Below are positions 55,094 through 64,000 of a stretch of 64,000 nt of DNA, one piece after another. Location of the stretch: NCBI RefSeq assembly GCF_004363775.1, contig NZ_SNZE01000009.1:33571-97570 (forward strand), written 5' to 3'. Origin of the DNA: Hydromonas duriensis (GTDB lineage: Bacteria; Pseudomonadota; Gammaproteobacteria; Burkholderiales; Burkholderiaceae). How positions within the stretch are numbered: the stretch's first letter is position 1; every line of letters starts with the position of its first letter. The notes beneath the pieces were generated by a model, which was not told where the DNA came from, did not search any database, and saw only the letters and a list, made by a program, of their open reading frames with translations. Made by a program: the position numbers and the translations under genes.

Positions 55094-56155
55094 ATGTCAA
55101 TTTTAGTTACGGGTGGTGCGGGCTTTATTGGTGGTAATTTTGTGTTGGATTGGTGCTCTCTATCTGACGAGTTGCTTATCAATTTGGATAAATTGACATA
55201 TGCAGGTAATTTGGACACTTTAGCGACCTTAAAGGGGCGTGATAATCATGTTTTTGTCCAAGGTGATATTGGAGATAAAACGCTTTTGGCCAAATTGCTC
55301 AAAGAATACAAGCCAAGGGCCGTGATTAACTTTGCCGCGGAATCTCACGTAGACCGTTCAATTCATGGTCCTTCTGATTTTATTGAGACCAATATTGTCG
55401 GCACGTTTAACCTACTTGAAGCCGTTCGAGCGTATTGGAATGACTTGTCTGGTAGCGATAAACAAGAGTTTCGATTTTTGCATGTTTCGACAGACGAAGT
55501 CTACGGCACTTTAGGTGAGACCGATGAGCCGTTTTCTGAAGTAACGCCTTATGAGCCGAATAGTCCATATTCGGCCAGTAAAGCCGCTTCCGATCATCTT
55601 GTTCGTGCGTGGCACCATACCTATGGGTTGCCTGTGTTGACAACAAATTGCTCTAATAATTATGGTCCATACCACTTCCCTGAAAAGCTCATTCCGCTGG
55701 TGATACTCAATGCCTTGGCGGGTAAACCACTGCCGATTTATGGAGATGGACAACAAATTCGTGATTGGTTGTTTGTCAAGGATCATTGCGCAGCGATTCG
55801 CCGAGTATTAGAAGCAGGCCGTTTGGGAGAAACCTATAACGTTGGTGGTTGGAATGAAAAAACGAATTTGGACGTTGTTAATGGTATCTGCGCTCTGCTT
55901 GATGAGTTGAAACCGCGAGCCGACGGGCGTAGTTACGCAGAACAAATCACATACGTCACCGACCGTCCTGGCCATGATCGCCGATACGCGATTGATGCAC
56001 GAAAAATTGAACGTGAACTGGGTTGGAAGCCTTTAGAAACCTTTGAAACAGGTATTCGTAAAACTGTACAGTGGTATTTAGACAATCAAGAATGGGTACA
56101 GAACATTACCAGCGGTAGTTATCGTGAGTGGACTGCTAAGCAGTATGGTGCATGA
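55094..56155 (+). CDS. rfbB: dTDP-glucose 4,6-dehydratase
   Basis: 353-residue short-chain dehydrogenase fold. The NAD site is [11 protein letters not shown], the catalytic pair YxxxK is in [10 protein letters not shown], and HVSTDEVYG supplies the Thr-Asp-Glu. It is the second step to dTDP-L-rhamnose. The stop overlaps the rfbD start by four bases. Confidence 0.96.
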   Translation: MSILVTGGAGFIGGNFVLDWCSLSDELLINLDKLTYAGNLDTLATLKGRDNHVFVQGDIGDKTLLAKLLKEYKPRAVINFAAESHVDRSIHGPSDFIETNIVGTFNLLEAVRAYWNDLSGSDKQEFRFLHVSTDEVYGTLGETDEPFSEVTPYEPNSPYSASKAASDHLVRAWHHTYGLPVLTTNCSNNYGPYHFPEKLIPLVILNALAGKPLPIYGDGQQIRDWLFVKDHCAAIRRVLEAGRLGETYNVGGWNEKTNLDVVNGICALLDELKPRADGRSYAEQITYVTDRPGHDRRYAIDARKIERELGWKPLETFETGIRKTVQWYLDNQEWVQNITSGSYREWTAKQYGA

Positions 56156-57069
56156 TGACTCATATTCCTAAAATTTTAATAACGGGCGTTAACGGTCAGG
56201 TTGGTTTTGAGCTACAACGTGCTCTTGCGCCTCTGGGCTCTCTTTTGCCGATATCACGTTCACAACTTGATTTGACAGATGGTGCCAGTATTGTTGCTTT
56301 GCTTGATGATTTAAAGCCCGATATTATTGTCAATCCAGCGGCTTACACCGCTGTCGATAAAGCAGAGGCAGACCAAGAAACGGCTCGAGCTGTTAATGCT
56401 GTAGCACCAGACTTGATGGCTCAATGGGTAGAAGCCAATGGCGCTTTACTCGTGCATTATTCGACCGACTATGTGTTTGATGGAAATCAAGCGCACGCCT
56501 ATATAGAAGAAGATGACGTTCATCCTCAGTCCGTCTATGGACTGACAAAACAACAGGGTGAAGTGGCCATCATTAAGGCGACAAAACGACATGTCATCTT
56601 GCGTACAAGCTGGGTGTTTGGTGCTTACGGCAACAACTTTCTCAAAACCATGCTCCGTCTCGCTGCAGAACGCGATGCACTGTCGATTGTGAATGATCAA
56701 ATTGGTTCACCCACCAGCGCATCACTTATCGCGGACGTGACGGCTCATATAGTTCGTGATTACATTGCTTTTGGTGAAGAGTTTATTGATGAGTGTACGG
56801 GCCTATTTCATTTGACCGCCAGTGGCGAAAGCAGCTGGCATGAATATGCGCAATATGTCGTTGGTTTAGCCGAGCATCTTGGTGTCGAATTGAAAGTTAA
56901 GGCAAAAGACATTAAAGGTATTCCGTCATCGGCTTATCCGACACCTGCGAAGCGGCCGATGAACTCTCGCCTCAACACCGATAAAATTAAAGCTGTGTTT
57001 GATTTGCATTTGCCAAGTTGGCAAGAGGGCGTCTTTCACGCAATTCATATGATTCGCAACAACAAATAA
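56152..57069 (+). CDS. rfbD: dTDP-4-dehydrorhamnose reductase
   Basis: 305 residues. The nucleotide-binding loop is [12 protein letters not shown] and the catalytic YGLTKQQGE carries the Tyr-Lys pair. It is the last step to dTDP-L-rhamnose and is translationally coupled to rfbB. A 160-base gap with a weak hairpin separates it from rfbA. Confidence 0.95.
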   Translation: MMTHIPKILITGVNGQVGFELQRALAPLGSLLPISRSQLDLTDGASIVALLDDLKPDIIVNPAAYTAVDKAEADQETARAVNAVAPDLMAQWVEANGALLVHYSTDYVFDGNQAHAYIEEDDVHPQSVYGLTKQQGEVAIIKATKRHVILRTSWVFGAYGNNFLKTMLRLAAERDALSIVNDQIGSPTSASLIADVTAHIVRDYIAFGEEFIDECTGLFHLTASGESSWHEYAQYVVGLAEHLGVELKVKAKDIKGIPSSAYPTPAKRPMNSRLNTDKIKAVFDLHLPSWQEGVFHAIHMIRNNK

Positions 57070-57229
57070 AGTTTATTGTTTTTGAAATCAGGAGTGGTTA
57101 TTTTTTGATGAAATAAAGTTTGTACTAAGTTTGACAACTTTGTTTCAAAAAAAGCTTGTCGTTAAAACAGCGAGCTTTAGAAAATATAGATGACGCATCA
57201 GATTGGTATTATTAAAAAGGAAATTGACT

Positions 57230-58105
57230 ATGGCACGTAAAGGTATGATTCTAGCTGGGGGCTCAGGCACACGCTTGTACCCCCTCACCTACGCCATGAG
57301 CAAACAGCTTTTACCTGTCTATGATAAACCCATGATTTATTACCCGCTCAGTGTGCTTATGCTTGCAGGTATTAACGAGATTTTGGTTATCAGTACACCG
57401 CAAGACATTGGACGATACGAATCCTTACTCGGTGACGGCGCACAATGGGGAATTAAACTACAGTATAAAGTGCAACCATCTCCAGATGGACTCGCTCAAG
57501 CATTCATTTTAGGTGAAGAGTTTCTCGCGGGTGAGCCAGCGGCACTTGTGCTTGGGGACAATATTTTTTATGGACATGATTTGCATGAGATGCTACAGGA
57601 AGCAAATGCACAAACAGCAGGTGCTACCGTATTCTCCTATCATGTCAGCGACCCAGAGCGTTATGGTGTTGTTGAGTTTGACGAGAGTAAAAAGGCCATT
57701 TCTATTGAAGAAAAACCAAAACAACCGAAATCAAATTATGCTGTGACAGGGCTATATTTTTATGACAAGCATGTCGTTGAATATGCTAAAACAATAAAAC
57801 CATCCTTGCGTGGTGAGTTAGAGATTACAGATTTAAACAACATCTACCTCCAAAAAGCTCAACTTAAAGTACAGGCGATGGATCGCGGCTTTGCTTGGCT
57901 AGACACAGGCACCCATGAATCGTTACACGATGCAGGCTCTTTTGTTGCATCAATCCAAAAACGTCAAGGCTTACAGGTGGCGTGCGTAGAAGAAATTGCT
58001 TATCGTATGGGTTATATTAACCGAGATAAACTTATCGAGTTGGCTCAGCCGCTGCTGAAAAGTGACTACGGGCAATATTTGCTCAAGGTGGCTAAGGCTC
58101 GTTAA
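57230..58105 (+). CDS. rfbA: Glucose-1-phosphate thymidylyltransferase
   Basis: 291 residues from the ATG at 57230 with AAGG upstream. [32 protein letters not shown] is near-invariant in Rfb[10 protein letters not shown] and [13 protein letters not shown] follow. It makes dTDP-glucose from glucose-1-phosphate, the first step of the rhamnose pathway. Confidence 0.96.
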   Translation: MARKGMILAGGSGTRLYPLTYAMSKQLLPVYDKPMIYYPLSVLMLAGINEILVISTPQDIGRYESLLGDGAQWGIKLQYKVQPSPDGLAQAFILGEEFLAGEPAALVLGDNIFYGHDLHEMLQEANAQTAGATVFSYHVSDPERYGVVEFDESKKAISIEEKPKQPKSNYAVTGLYFYDKHVVEYAKTIKPSLRGELEITDLNNIYLQKAQLKVQAMDRGFAWLDTGTHESLHDAGSFVASIQKRQGLQVACVEEIAYRMGYINRDKLIELAQPLLKSDYGQYLLKVAKAR

Positions 58106-58165
58106 GATTAGCTGTGATTTTAAATCGCCGCGCTTTCACCAATAAAATAGAAGATAAATTACATT

Positions 58166-58711
58166 ATGAATGTCATCCAGACTGAAATCCCAGATGTGCT
58201 TATTATTGAACCCAAAGTATTTGCAGATGATAGAGGCTTTTTTATGGAAAGCTTTAATCAACAGCGATTTAATGAAATTGTTGGGCGAGAAGTGAACTTT
58301 GTTCAAGACAATCATTCGCGCTCCTCAAAGGGAGTTTTACGAGGACTGCACTATCAACTCGCACCAAAAGCCCAAGGCAAGCTTGTTCGTGTGACGCAGG
58401 GAGAGGTATTTGATGTCGCTGTTGATATGAGACGCAACTCGCCAACCTTTGGCAAGTGGACAGGGGTCATTTTAAGTGGCGAAAATAAACGCCAATTTTG
58501 GATTCCAGAAGGGTTTGCCCATGGTTTTTATGTGCTCAGCGAAACGGCTGATTTTTTGTATAAGACCACTAACTTCTACTCGCCTGCGCATGAACACTCG
58601 ATAAAATGGGATGATCCGTCAATTGATATTGACTGGGGGCTGAGTTGCGTTCCAATTGTTTCTATAAAAGATTTACAGGGTACTGCTTTTCATAAAGCTA
58701 TATTTTTTTAA
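58166..58711 (+). CDS. rfbC: dTDP-4-dehydrorhamnose 3,5-epimerase
   Basis: 181-residue cupin-type epimerase. Diagnostic segments are FFMESFNQQRF, QDNHSRSSKGVLRGLHYQ with the catalytic His, and FWIPEGFAHGFYVLSE. It completes the four-gene dTDP-L-rhamnose set rfbB-rfbD-rfbA-rfbC. Confidence 0.95.
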   Translation: MNVIQTEIPDVLIIEPKVFADDRGFFMESFNQQRFNEIVGREVNFVQDNHSRSSKGVLRGLHYQLAPKAQGKLVRVTQGEVFDVAVDMRRNSPTFGKWTGVILSGENKRQFWIPEGFAHGFYVLSETADFLYKTTNFYSPAHEHSIKWDDPSIDIDWGLSCVPIVSIKDLQGTAFHKAIFF

Positions 58712-58731
58712 TTTTAATTACGGTAATTATT

Positions 58732-61395
58732 ATGGCTCACCAAGAACAAAAAGATTTTTTTAACTTAGTCAAGAATGAGTTCCCTGAGTATTTTGTAGAT
58801 ACCTTAGTTTTAGATGTTGGGTCTTTGGATATAAATGGTAATAATTCTCATTTATTTGAGAGTTGTCTTTATGTCGGCGTTGATGTTGCGGATGGTGTAA
58901 ATGTTGACATTGTTTCTAAAGGACATGAGGTGGACTTGCCGTCTAAATGCCTAGATGTTGTTATTTCAAGCGAGTGTTTTGAGCATGATATGCATTATTC
59001 AGAGACATTAAAAAATATGTATAGGATGTTAAAGCCAGGTGGGCTATTTACTTTTACTTGTGCTACATTAGGCCGTCCAGAACATGGCACTGCAAGAACA
59101 ACACCTCATGATGCCCCTTTATTACAAAATTTTGATGATTGGAGCAACTACTATCTTAATTTAACCGAAGACGATATACGAAAAGTATTAAATGTAGATG
59201 AACTTTTCAAGAAGTATGTTTTTCAAATTAATCATAAAACACATGACTTATACTTTTATGGGATTAAAAATGGTGACTGGATTAGATCCAACTTACATAA
59301 ACCAATGAAGTATTTGATTTGTAAGCAGTCTGAACAGTCTCAACGGTTGGTAGTAGCAGAAAAAGAGTCGGGGAAACTATACGATGACTTAGAGAAAATA
59401 AAGGGGCAGTATGCGTTGCTCGCGGAAGATTTTTCATCGTTACGAAAGGAATTAGAAGCCGTCTATCGGAGTAAGTCATGGCTTGTTACTCGTCCATTTC
59501 GTCTGTTTAGAAGATTGATAACAGGTAAGGTTCCAATTCGTAAGATCTTGCGACCTTTGTATAAAATAAGTCCGCGATTGCTCTCGGTACGCATTGCACT
59601 AGAAAATACTTATCAGAGAGTTTTTAGCTCATCTGTACTTTCTAGTCAAAATATGCCTGCCTTTAATGCTTTGACAGCCAATCGCTTTTCTTCATTACCA
59701 AAAAATGATTCAATCTTAAATAATCTCCCTGTAGATGATTTGCCGCATATTGATATGACTGTAGTTACTTTCAACAATGGACGTTGGTTAGATTCGTTTA
59801 TGACGAGTTTGCTTGCCCAATCTTATCCATTGTCAAAAATTAATTTGTTTTTTAATGATAATGGTTCGTCAGATGAAACAGTTGGCATGATTGAAGAAAT
59901 GAAATGTTTACATGGATTAAAATTTTCATCCTTTAATGTGTTTCAGAGTGGTAATGTTGGATTTGGTGCTGGGCATGATGTTTGTATTCGTCATGGAAAG
60001 TCGCATTTCTTTTTGGTGTGTAATGTTGATATTGAGTTTGAGGAAAAAGCTCTTGTAAACATTGTTAATGCTGCATTAAAAGATTCTGAAAATGTTGCTT
60101 CTTGGGAAATGAGGCAGATTCCATATGAGCATCCTAAATATTATGATCCTGTTACGCTTGAAACAAACTGGTCATCGCATGCGTGTATTTTGATTCGACG
60201 TTCAGCTTATTTTGAGGTTGGAGGTTATGACTCGAAAATTTTTATGTATTGTGAGGACGTTGAGTTGTCTTATCGTTTTCGTTTGCACGGTTATTTACTT
60301 AAATACTGCCCAAGAGCTGTTGTTGTTCACCACACTTACGAAGATTTAACACAGATAAAAAAGCTGCAGTACGCAGGAAGTATTTTAGGAAACGGTTATC
60401 TAAGACTGCGTTACGGTACATGGAAAGACAAGTTAGCTCTGTTGCCAATGTATGTAGGTCTTTTAGCTAGGCGGGAGCCATTTAGCGGAGCAAGGAAACT
60501 GGTATGGAGAAATGTCGGGCAGACCATCAAAAATTTTGGACATTTTTTCAAACTGCAAAAAAAAGCGAATGTTTTTTTTCCTTTTAGAGGTTTTGATTAC
60601 GATATGATTCGTGAAGGTGCATTTTATCAAGTTAAGCCACCAATTCAGAAAGGACCTCTTGTTTCTGTTATAACTAGAACTTACGCTGGTCGAGGAATGT
60701 TTTTAAAACAGTCCATTGAGTCTGTGATGAATCAGACTTATTCTAATATTGAATTGATTATTGTGGAGGATGGTGGCGAGACATTAAAGGAGTTTGTTGA
60801 GGGAATGCCTATGGGGGCTACTAAAATATCTTATTATTCTCAACCAAAAGTGGGGAGATCCGCCACGGGTAATTATGGACTTTCTGTGTCTAAAGGAGAG
60901 TACTTAATGTTTTTGGATGACGACGATCTTTTATTTTCTGACCATGTAGAGGTGTTGATGAACTTACTCTTAGAAGAGGATGTTTTGGCTGCCTATTCTT
61001 TAAGTACGGAGGTTTCGACTAGAGTTGTAGAAGGCAATCAGAGTTACATTGAAGAAGGGGTTTATACTCACAAAGTATTGGCTCAAGAGTTTGATTATGA
61101 GATATTATTAGACCATAACTACATTACAATACAATCTATTTTATTCCACCGCTCTTGTTATGATGCTAGGGGTGGTTTTGACGAAAAATTAGATATGTTA
61201 GAAGACTGGAACTTATGGCTTCGTTATGCATATAAAAATAAGTTCAAATATGTTGATAAAGTGACTTCACTTTATAGAGTACCCTCAGACGCAAAACAAA
61301 AAATCGAGCGAGCACAAATGTTGCATGCTGCATATGAGATTGCTCTTCAAAATGCCAAAACAGCTTGTAAAAGCTATCACGCATTAAAAAGGTAA
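58732..61395 (+). CDS. Three-domain glycan enzyme: methyltransferase, linker, two GT2 glycosyltransferases
   Basis: 887 residues. Residues 1-190 form a class I SAM-methyltransferase-like fold (VLDVGSLDING, DVVISSECFEH, LKPGGLFTFTC). A helical linker around 205-265 contains RSKSWLVTRPFRLFRR. A GT2 domain spans about 338-560 (TVVTFNNGRW, FFNDNGSSDE, NVDIEF, then EDVELSYR). A second GT2 starts near 640 (PLVSVITRTYAGRG, VEDGG, LDDDD). It probably adds two sugars and may methylate the chain; sugars are not readable. The gene is more AT-rich than the rfb genes. Confidence 0.85.
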   Translation: MAHQEQKDFFNLVKNEFPEYFVDTLVLDVGSLDINGNNSHLFESCLYVGVDVADGVNVDIVSKGHEVDLPSKCLDVVISSECFEHDMHYSETLKNMYRMLKPGGLFTFTCATLGRPEHGTARTTPHDAPLLQNFDDWSNYYLNLTEDDIRKVLNVDELFKKYVFQINHKTHDLYFYGIKNGDWIRSNLHKPMKYLICKQSEQSQRLVVAEKESGKLYDDLEKIKGQYALLAEDFSSLRKELEAVYRSKSWLVTRPFRLFRRLITGKVPIRKILRPLYKISPRLLSVRIALENTYQRVFSSSVLSSQNMPAFNALTANRFSSLPKNDSILNNLPVDDLPHIDMTVVTFNNGRWLDSFMTSLLAQSYPLSKINLFFNDNGSSDETVGMIEEMKCLHGLKFSSFNVFQSGNVGFGAGHDVCIRHGKSHFFLVCNVDIEFEEKALVNIVNAALKDSENVASWEMRQIPYEHPKYYDPVTLETNWSSHACILIRRSAYFEVGGYDSKIFMYCEDVELSYRFRLHGYLLKYCPRAVVVHHTYEDLTQIKKLQYAGSILGNGYLRLRYGTWKDKLALLPMYVGLLARREPFSGARKLVWRNVGQTIKNFGHFFKLQKKANVFFPFRGFDYDMIREGAFYQVKPPIQKGPLVSVITRTYAGRGMFLKQSIESVMNQTYSNIELIIVEDGGETLKEFVEGMPMGATKISYYSQPKVGRSATGNYGLSVSKGEYLMFLDDDDLLFSDHVEVLMNLLLEEDVLAAYSLSTEVSTRVVEGNQSYIEEGVYTHKVLAQEFDYEILLDHNYITIQSILFHRSCYDARGGFDEKLDMLEDWNLWLRYAYKNKFKYVDKVTSLYRVPSDAKQKIERAQMLHAAYEIALQNAKTACKSYHALKR

Positions 61396-61400
61396 ATGGA

Positions 61401-62423
61401 ATGGTTACTCGTAACATTAATAATTTCAATTTATTAAGATTAGTCGCCGCCTATTCAGTACTTTACTATCATTCGTTTTTTCTTTATCTAAACGCGGGTA
61501 AGTGCGTTACATTTGGAGATGTATCTTTAGGCGCTTTAGCTGTGTATGTTTTTTTTTCTATCAGTGGCTTCTTAATTTTTAAAAGTTGGATTGCAGACCC
61601 TAATGTTTTTAGATATCTCTGTAGGAGATTGTTAAGAATCTTACCTGCTCTTTTTATCGTTGTTGTTCTTTCATTAGTTGTACTTGGTCCTTTAGTTGGA
61701 ACATTGTCAGTTGTTGATTATTATAAGGATGCGGAAACTTGGACTTATTTAAAGAACGTACTATTGTATCCCGTTTATCATTTACCTGGTGTTTTTGCGA
61801 GCAACCATTATCCAAGTGCTGTAAATGGGTCGTTATGGAGCTTACCTGTTGAGTTTTTTATGTATTTGATTTTAATCCTGATAGGAGTTGTCTTTCGACA
61901 GAAATTAAAATGGGGACTTGTTTTCGCTTTGTGTATATTTGTTTTTGCATATTTTTTTTCAGTTGATACTTCAGGAGTTTTTATTTTTTATGGTGTGGAT
62001 TTAAAACAGATTGCGCCGAATGGAATTTTTTTTATAATAGGAGCAATTATTGCTGCATTCAAGCTTGAAAAGAGTTTGACATTGCCGGGCTCATTTTTTA
62101 TTTTAGCGCTACTTATGTTTACGAGTCACGGCGTTTTATTTCAAGTGTTGACTTGGATAGCCATACCATATCTTAGTTTGGCTTTTGCCTTGCAATCCTC
62201 TTGGCTTTCAGTGAAAATTAAAGATATGGGGGATTACTCATACGGAGTTTATATTTATGCTTTCCCAGTACAACAAACAACTGTTTATTTTTTTCCAGGC
62301 CTACCTTTTTTTAGCCATGTAATAATAGATATTTTAATCACTACGTTTCTTGCTGTTGTTTCTTGGCATTTTATTGAGAAGAATGCTTTAAAGTATAAGC
62401 CGCTAAGTAATCATCCTTTGTAG
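61401..62423 (+). CDS. Acyltransferase 3 family (OafA-like) membrane O-acyltransferase
   Basis: 340 residues, about ten membrane helices. The N-terminal LLRLVAAYSVLYYHSFF has the conserved Arg (13) and His (24). VNGSLWSLPVEFFMYLIL matches the family central motif. Such enzymes add acetyl or other acyl groups to surface sugars. It begins 5 bases after the preceding gene. Confidence 0.88.
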   Translation: MVTRNINNFNLLRLVAAYSVLYYHSFFLYLNAGKCVTFGDVSLGALAVYVFFSISGFLIFKSWIADPNVFRYLCRRLLRILPALFIVVVLSLVVLGPLVGTLSVVDYYKDAETWTYLKNVLLYPVYHLPGVFASNHYPSAVNGSLWSLPVEFFMYLILILIGVVFRQKLKWGLVFALCIFVFAYFFSVDTSGVFIFYGVDLKQIAPNGIFFIIGAIIAAFKLEKSLTLPGSFFILALLMFTSHGVLFQVLTWIAIPYLSLAFALQSSWLSVKIKDMGDYSYGVYIYAFPVQQTTVYFFPGLPFFSHVIIDILITTFLAVVSWHFIEKNALKYKPLSNHPL

Positions 62424-62603
62424 ATGTTGTCTTGAAAATAATTTAGACGTGTTTGCTTTTTTTAACACTTAGGAATCAGTATGTTAGTAAGTGCCTTACG
62501 CCTGTCTATTCGTAAAAGCTGAGAGATTTAAATGTGAAATCATGTTTAAAATTTTTTGTTACGAGCTGATTGATAAAATAATAAAAAAGAGGAAAATTTT
62601 CTC

Positions 62604-63536
62604 ATGGTTATCTTGGTCATGCTTGCGAGTTGTGATGGAGAAAAATACTTATCACAACAAGTTAATTCAATCTTTAAGCAAAAAAATGTCGCTGTAAACT
62701 TAGTTTTCAGCGATGATAGCGAATCTAAAGACTCTATCGATTTTCTCCGGAATGTTTCGGTTGAGCTTGGAGTTGACTCGAAAAAAATAAAAATTATTAA
62801 AGGTCCTAGGCAAGGTGCAAATGCTAATTTCGCTCACCTTATCAGCTCTGTTGATATAAGCAACTCGGTATATTTTGCTTTTTCTGACCAAGATGATGTT
62901 TGGCAGCAAGATAAGTTGTGTGTGGCCAAAGAAAAGCTGGCTACTGTATATGATATTGCCAAGCCTTCGATTTATATGGGGCGAACTATGGTTTGCGACA
63001 TGGACTTGAATCCTTTATTTTTATCCAAAGGTAAACCGCGTCCAGCCAGTTTCCGCAATGCACTGTTAGAGTCTATAGCTGGTGGTAATACGATGGTATT
63101 TAATCAAACAACATTGGCTTTACTAAAAAAAGCAGGTATGCCTGTGCATCATGATTGGTTGTCTTATATGGTGGTGACTGCGTGCGGTGGAACGGTTATA
63201 TTTGATGATGAGCCGTATGTGTTATATCGTCAACATGATGCTAATGTGATTGGGGCGAATAATGGTTTTATTCAAAAATGGTATCGATTAAAAAAATTAT
63301 TGAGTAACGATTTTAGGAGTTGGGTCGAGGACAATATTGAGGCGCTGAAACCACTTGTTAATGATATGACTGCGGATTCCCGTTTAACGTATGAGGGGTT
63401 TGTCCAATTGCATGATATGCGTGGCTGGTATCGTTGTTTATCTCGATTATTTCTTTTTAAAAAGCTTGGACTATATCGTCAACGTCGTTTTGAGCATTGG
63501 GGGTTTGCGTTGGCGGCTTTCTTAGGGAAAATTTAA
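62604..63536 (+). CDS. GT2 glycosyltransferase, rhamnosyltransferase-like
   Basis: 310 residues from the ATG at 62604; AGAGGA lies 11 bases upstream. VILVMLASCDGEKYLSQQVNSI opens the GT-A fold and AFSDQDDVWQQDKL carries the DxD metal site. This form, with SDQDDVW and a C-terminal HDWL, is common among rhamnosyltransferases, which would use the dTDP-rhamnose made upstream. The 180-base gap before it holds no convincing gene. Confidence 0.85.
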   Translation: MVILVMLASCDGEKYLSQQVNSIFKQKNVAVNLVFSDDSESKDSIDFLRNVSVELGVDSKKIKIIKGPRQGANANFAHLISSVDISNSVYFAFSDQDDVWQQDKLCVAKEKLATVYDIAKPSIYMGRTMVCDMDLNPLFLSKGKPRPASFRNALLESIAGGNTMVFNQTTLALLKKAGMPVHHDWLSYMVVTACGGTVIFDDEPYVLYRQHDANVIGANNGFIQKWYRLKKLLSNDFRSWVEDNIEALKPLVNDMTADSRLTYEGFVQLHDMRGWYRCLSRLFLFKKLGLYRQRRFEHWGFALAAFLGKI

Positions 63537-63670
63537 TTAATGTTGGTTTCGTGGGCAGGGCGGTTTTGTAATCCCCCCTGTTAAGTCAATGATTTGTTAG
63601 ATTGATTTGTTAGATAATGATCTGCCCTCGAATTGACGGACACCTTTTAACGTAAAAAGAGAGGTGTCAA

Positions 63671-63976
63671 ATGCAACGCAATCGTTACGATGACTCATTC
63701 AAAGCTGAGGCAGTGAGTTTAGCATTATCAGGAGAGCTGAGTTACGCGGAAGTGGCTCGAGATTTGGGTATAAACTACGGAACATTAACGAACTGGATTT
63801 ATGAAACCATGAAGAATCCTAAAGCTGCCTCAACCAAAGGCCAAAGCCCAAGTCGCCAAGACTATCAAACATTAGAGCGTCAACTCAAAGCCGCTCATAA
63901 AGAGCTTGATTTGCGCAAGCGGGAGATTGAATTCCTAAAAAAGGCAAGCGCGTACTTTGCGAGCCTGAAACCGTAA
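63671..63976 (+). CDS. IS3-family transposase OrfA
   Basis: 101 residues. An N-terminal helix-turn-helix (YDDSFKAEAVSLAL, YAEVARDLGINYGTLTNWI) binds the element ends, and a heptad-like helix (LERQLKAAHKELDLRKREIEFLKK) follows. GAGGTGTC lies upstream of the ATG. A slippery heptamer A-AAA-AAG in phase (63937-63943) predicts -1 frameshifting into orfB. Confidence 0.92.
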   Translation: MQRNRYDDSFKAEAVSLALSGELSYAEVARDLGINYGTLTNWIYETMKNPKAASTKGQSPSRQDYQTLERQLKAAHKELDLRKREIEFLKKASAYFASLKP

Positions 63977-64000
63977 AGTACGCAATGATTGGTCAGGACG
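63938..64000 (+). CDS. IS3-family transposase OrfB, start only
   Basis: In the -1 frame after the slippery site, codons stay open to the window edge and read KGKRVLCEPETVKYAMIGQD, the kind of text that opens IS3 OrfB. The DDE catalytic domain lies beyond the window. Confidence 0.7.

Larger units (their letters stand above)
63618..64000 (+). mobile_element. IS3-family insertion sequence, left end (cut by window edge)
   Basis: The element probably begins at TGATCTGCCCTCGAATTGAC (63618), which looks like an IS3-type left inverted repeat. orfA and the beginning of orfB follow. The right end lies outside the window. A 13-base tandem duplication (63591-63615) lies just outside the left end. Confidence 0.8.

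Noticed and set aside
62491..62697. 68-codon frame before the last glycosyltransferase
   Set aside because: It overlaps the start of the glycosyltransferase in another frame and has no recognisable features.

Overview
The window reads as chromosomal DNA of a betaproteobacterium, most likely Burkholderiales, with moderate GC. The support is gene order rather than one marker: tyrS with dtd; hisZ-purA-phosphoribosyltransferase; carA-leuE-carB; leuS-lptE-holA; lptD-amgK-murU; cyaY divergent from lptM-lysA. Almost every gene has a recognisable family. I saw no rRNA, tRNA, CRISPR array or prophage.

Layout. 1-8.4 kb: a peptide transporter cut by the left edge, tyrS, a PD-(D/E)XK/DUF4268 protein lodged before dtd, an alpha/beta hydrolase, then hisZ-purA-PRT-DUF2788. 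8.4-11 kb: cyclophilin-crcB on the minus strand, then cysS and an aldo/keto reductase. 12-18 kb: molybdenum-cofactor genes (mog-moeA-moaE-moaD on the minus strand, moaC on the plus strand), with moaC overlapping a NarX/NarL-type nitrate two-component system. 18-22 kb: class Ia ribonucleotide reductase in the order nrdB-nrdA, preceded by a cobalamin riboswitch. 22-30 kb: transaldolase, then the carbamoyl-phosphate synthase locus. carA is preceded by a promoter, an 18-codon leader ORF and a perfect intrinsic terminator; carA and carB are separated by a monooxygenase-like gene, leuE, an AT-rich membrane-protein gene and a palindromic dispersed repeat. 30-40.5 kb: mdfA-type exporter, psiF-like gene, cyaY, lptM-lysA, ftsK, a His-rich secreted protein, and a Fur-box-controlled ferric-iron importer (fbpABC). 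40.5-51.6 kb: holA-lptE-leuS, lptD, amgK-murU and msbA, an envelope-biogenesis stretch. 51.7-63.5 kb: a cell-surface polysaccharide cluster with an ABC exporter (wzm/wzt), GDP-mannose (manC) and dTDP-rhamnose (rfbBDAC) precursor synthesis, a methyltransferase-glycosyltransferase-glycosyltransferase fusion, an acyltransferase and a further glycosyltransferase. 63.6-64 kb: the left end of an IS3-family element running off the window.

How the parts fit. The last 12 kb make nucleotide sugars, assemble and decorate a glycan in the cytoplasm, and export it; lptD, lptE and msbA nearby deliver LPS to the outer membrane. The nitrate sensor beside Moco synthesis suggests nitrate respiration, although no nitrate reductase is in view. 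The most interesting regulation is RNA-based: a likely transcription attenuator before carA, and a B12 riboswitch on the B12-independent ribonucleotide reductase, which predicts a B12-dependent NrdJ elsewhere in the genome. Other features worth a second look are a tandem 14/15-codon duplication in the editing region of LeuS and the nuclease-fold protein coupled to dtd.
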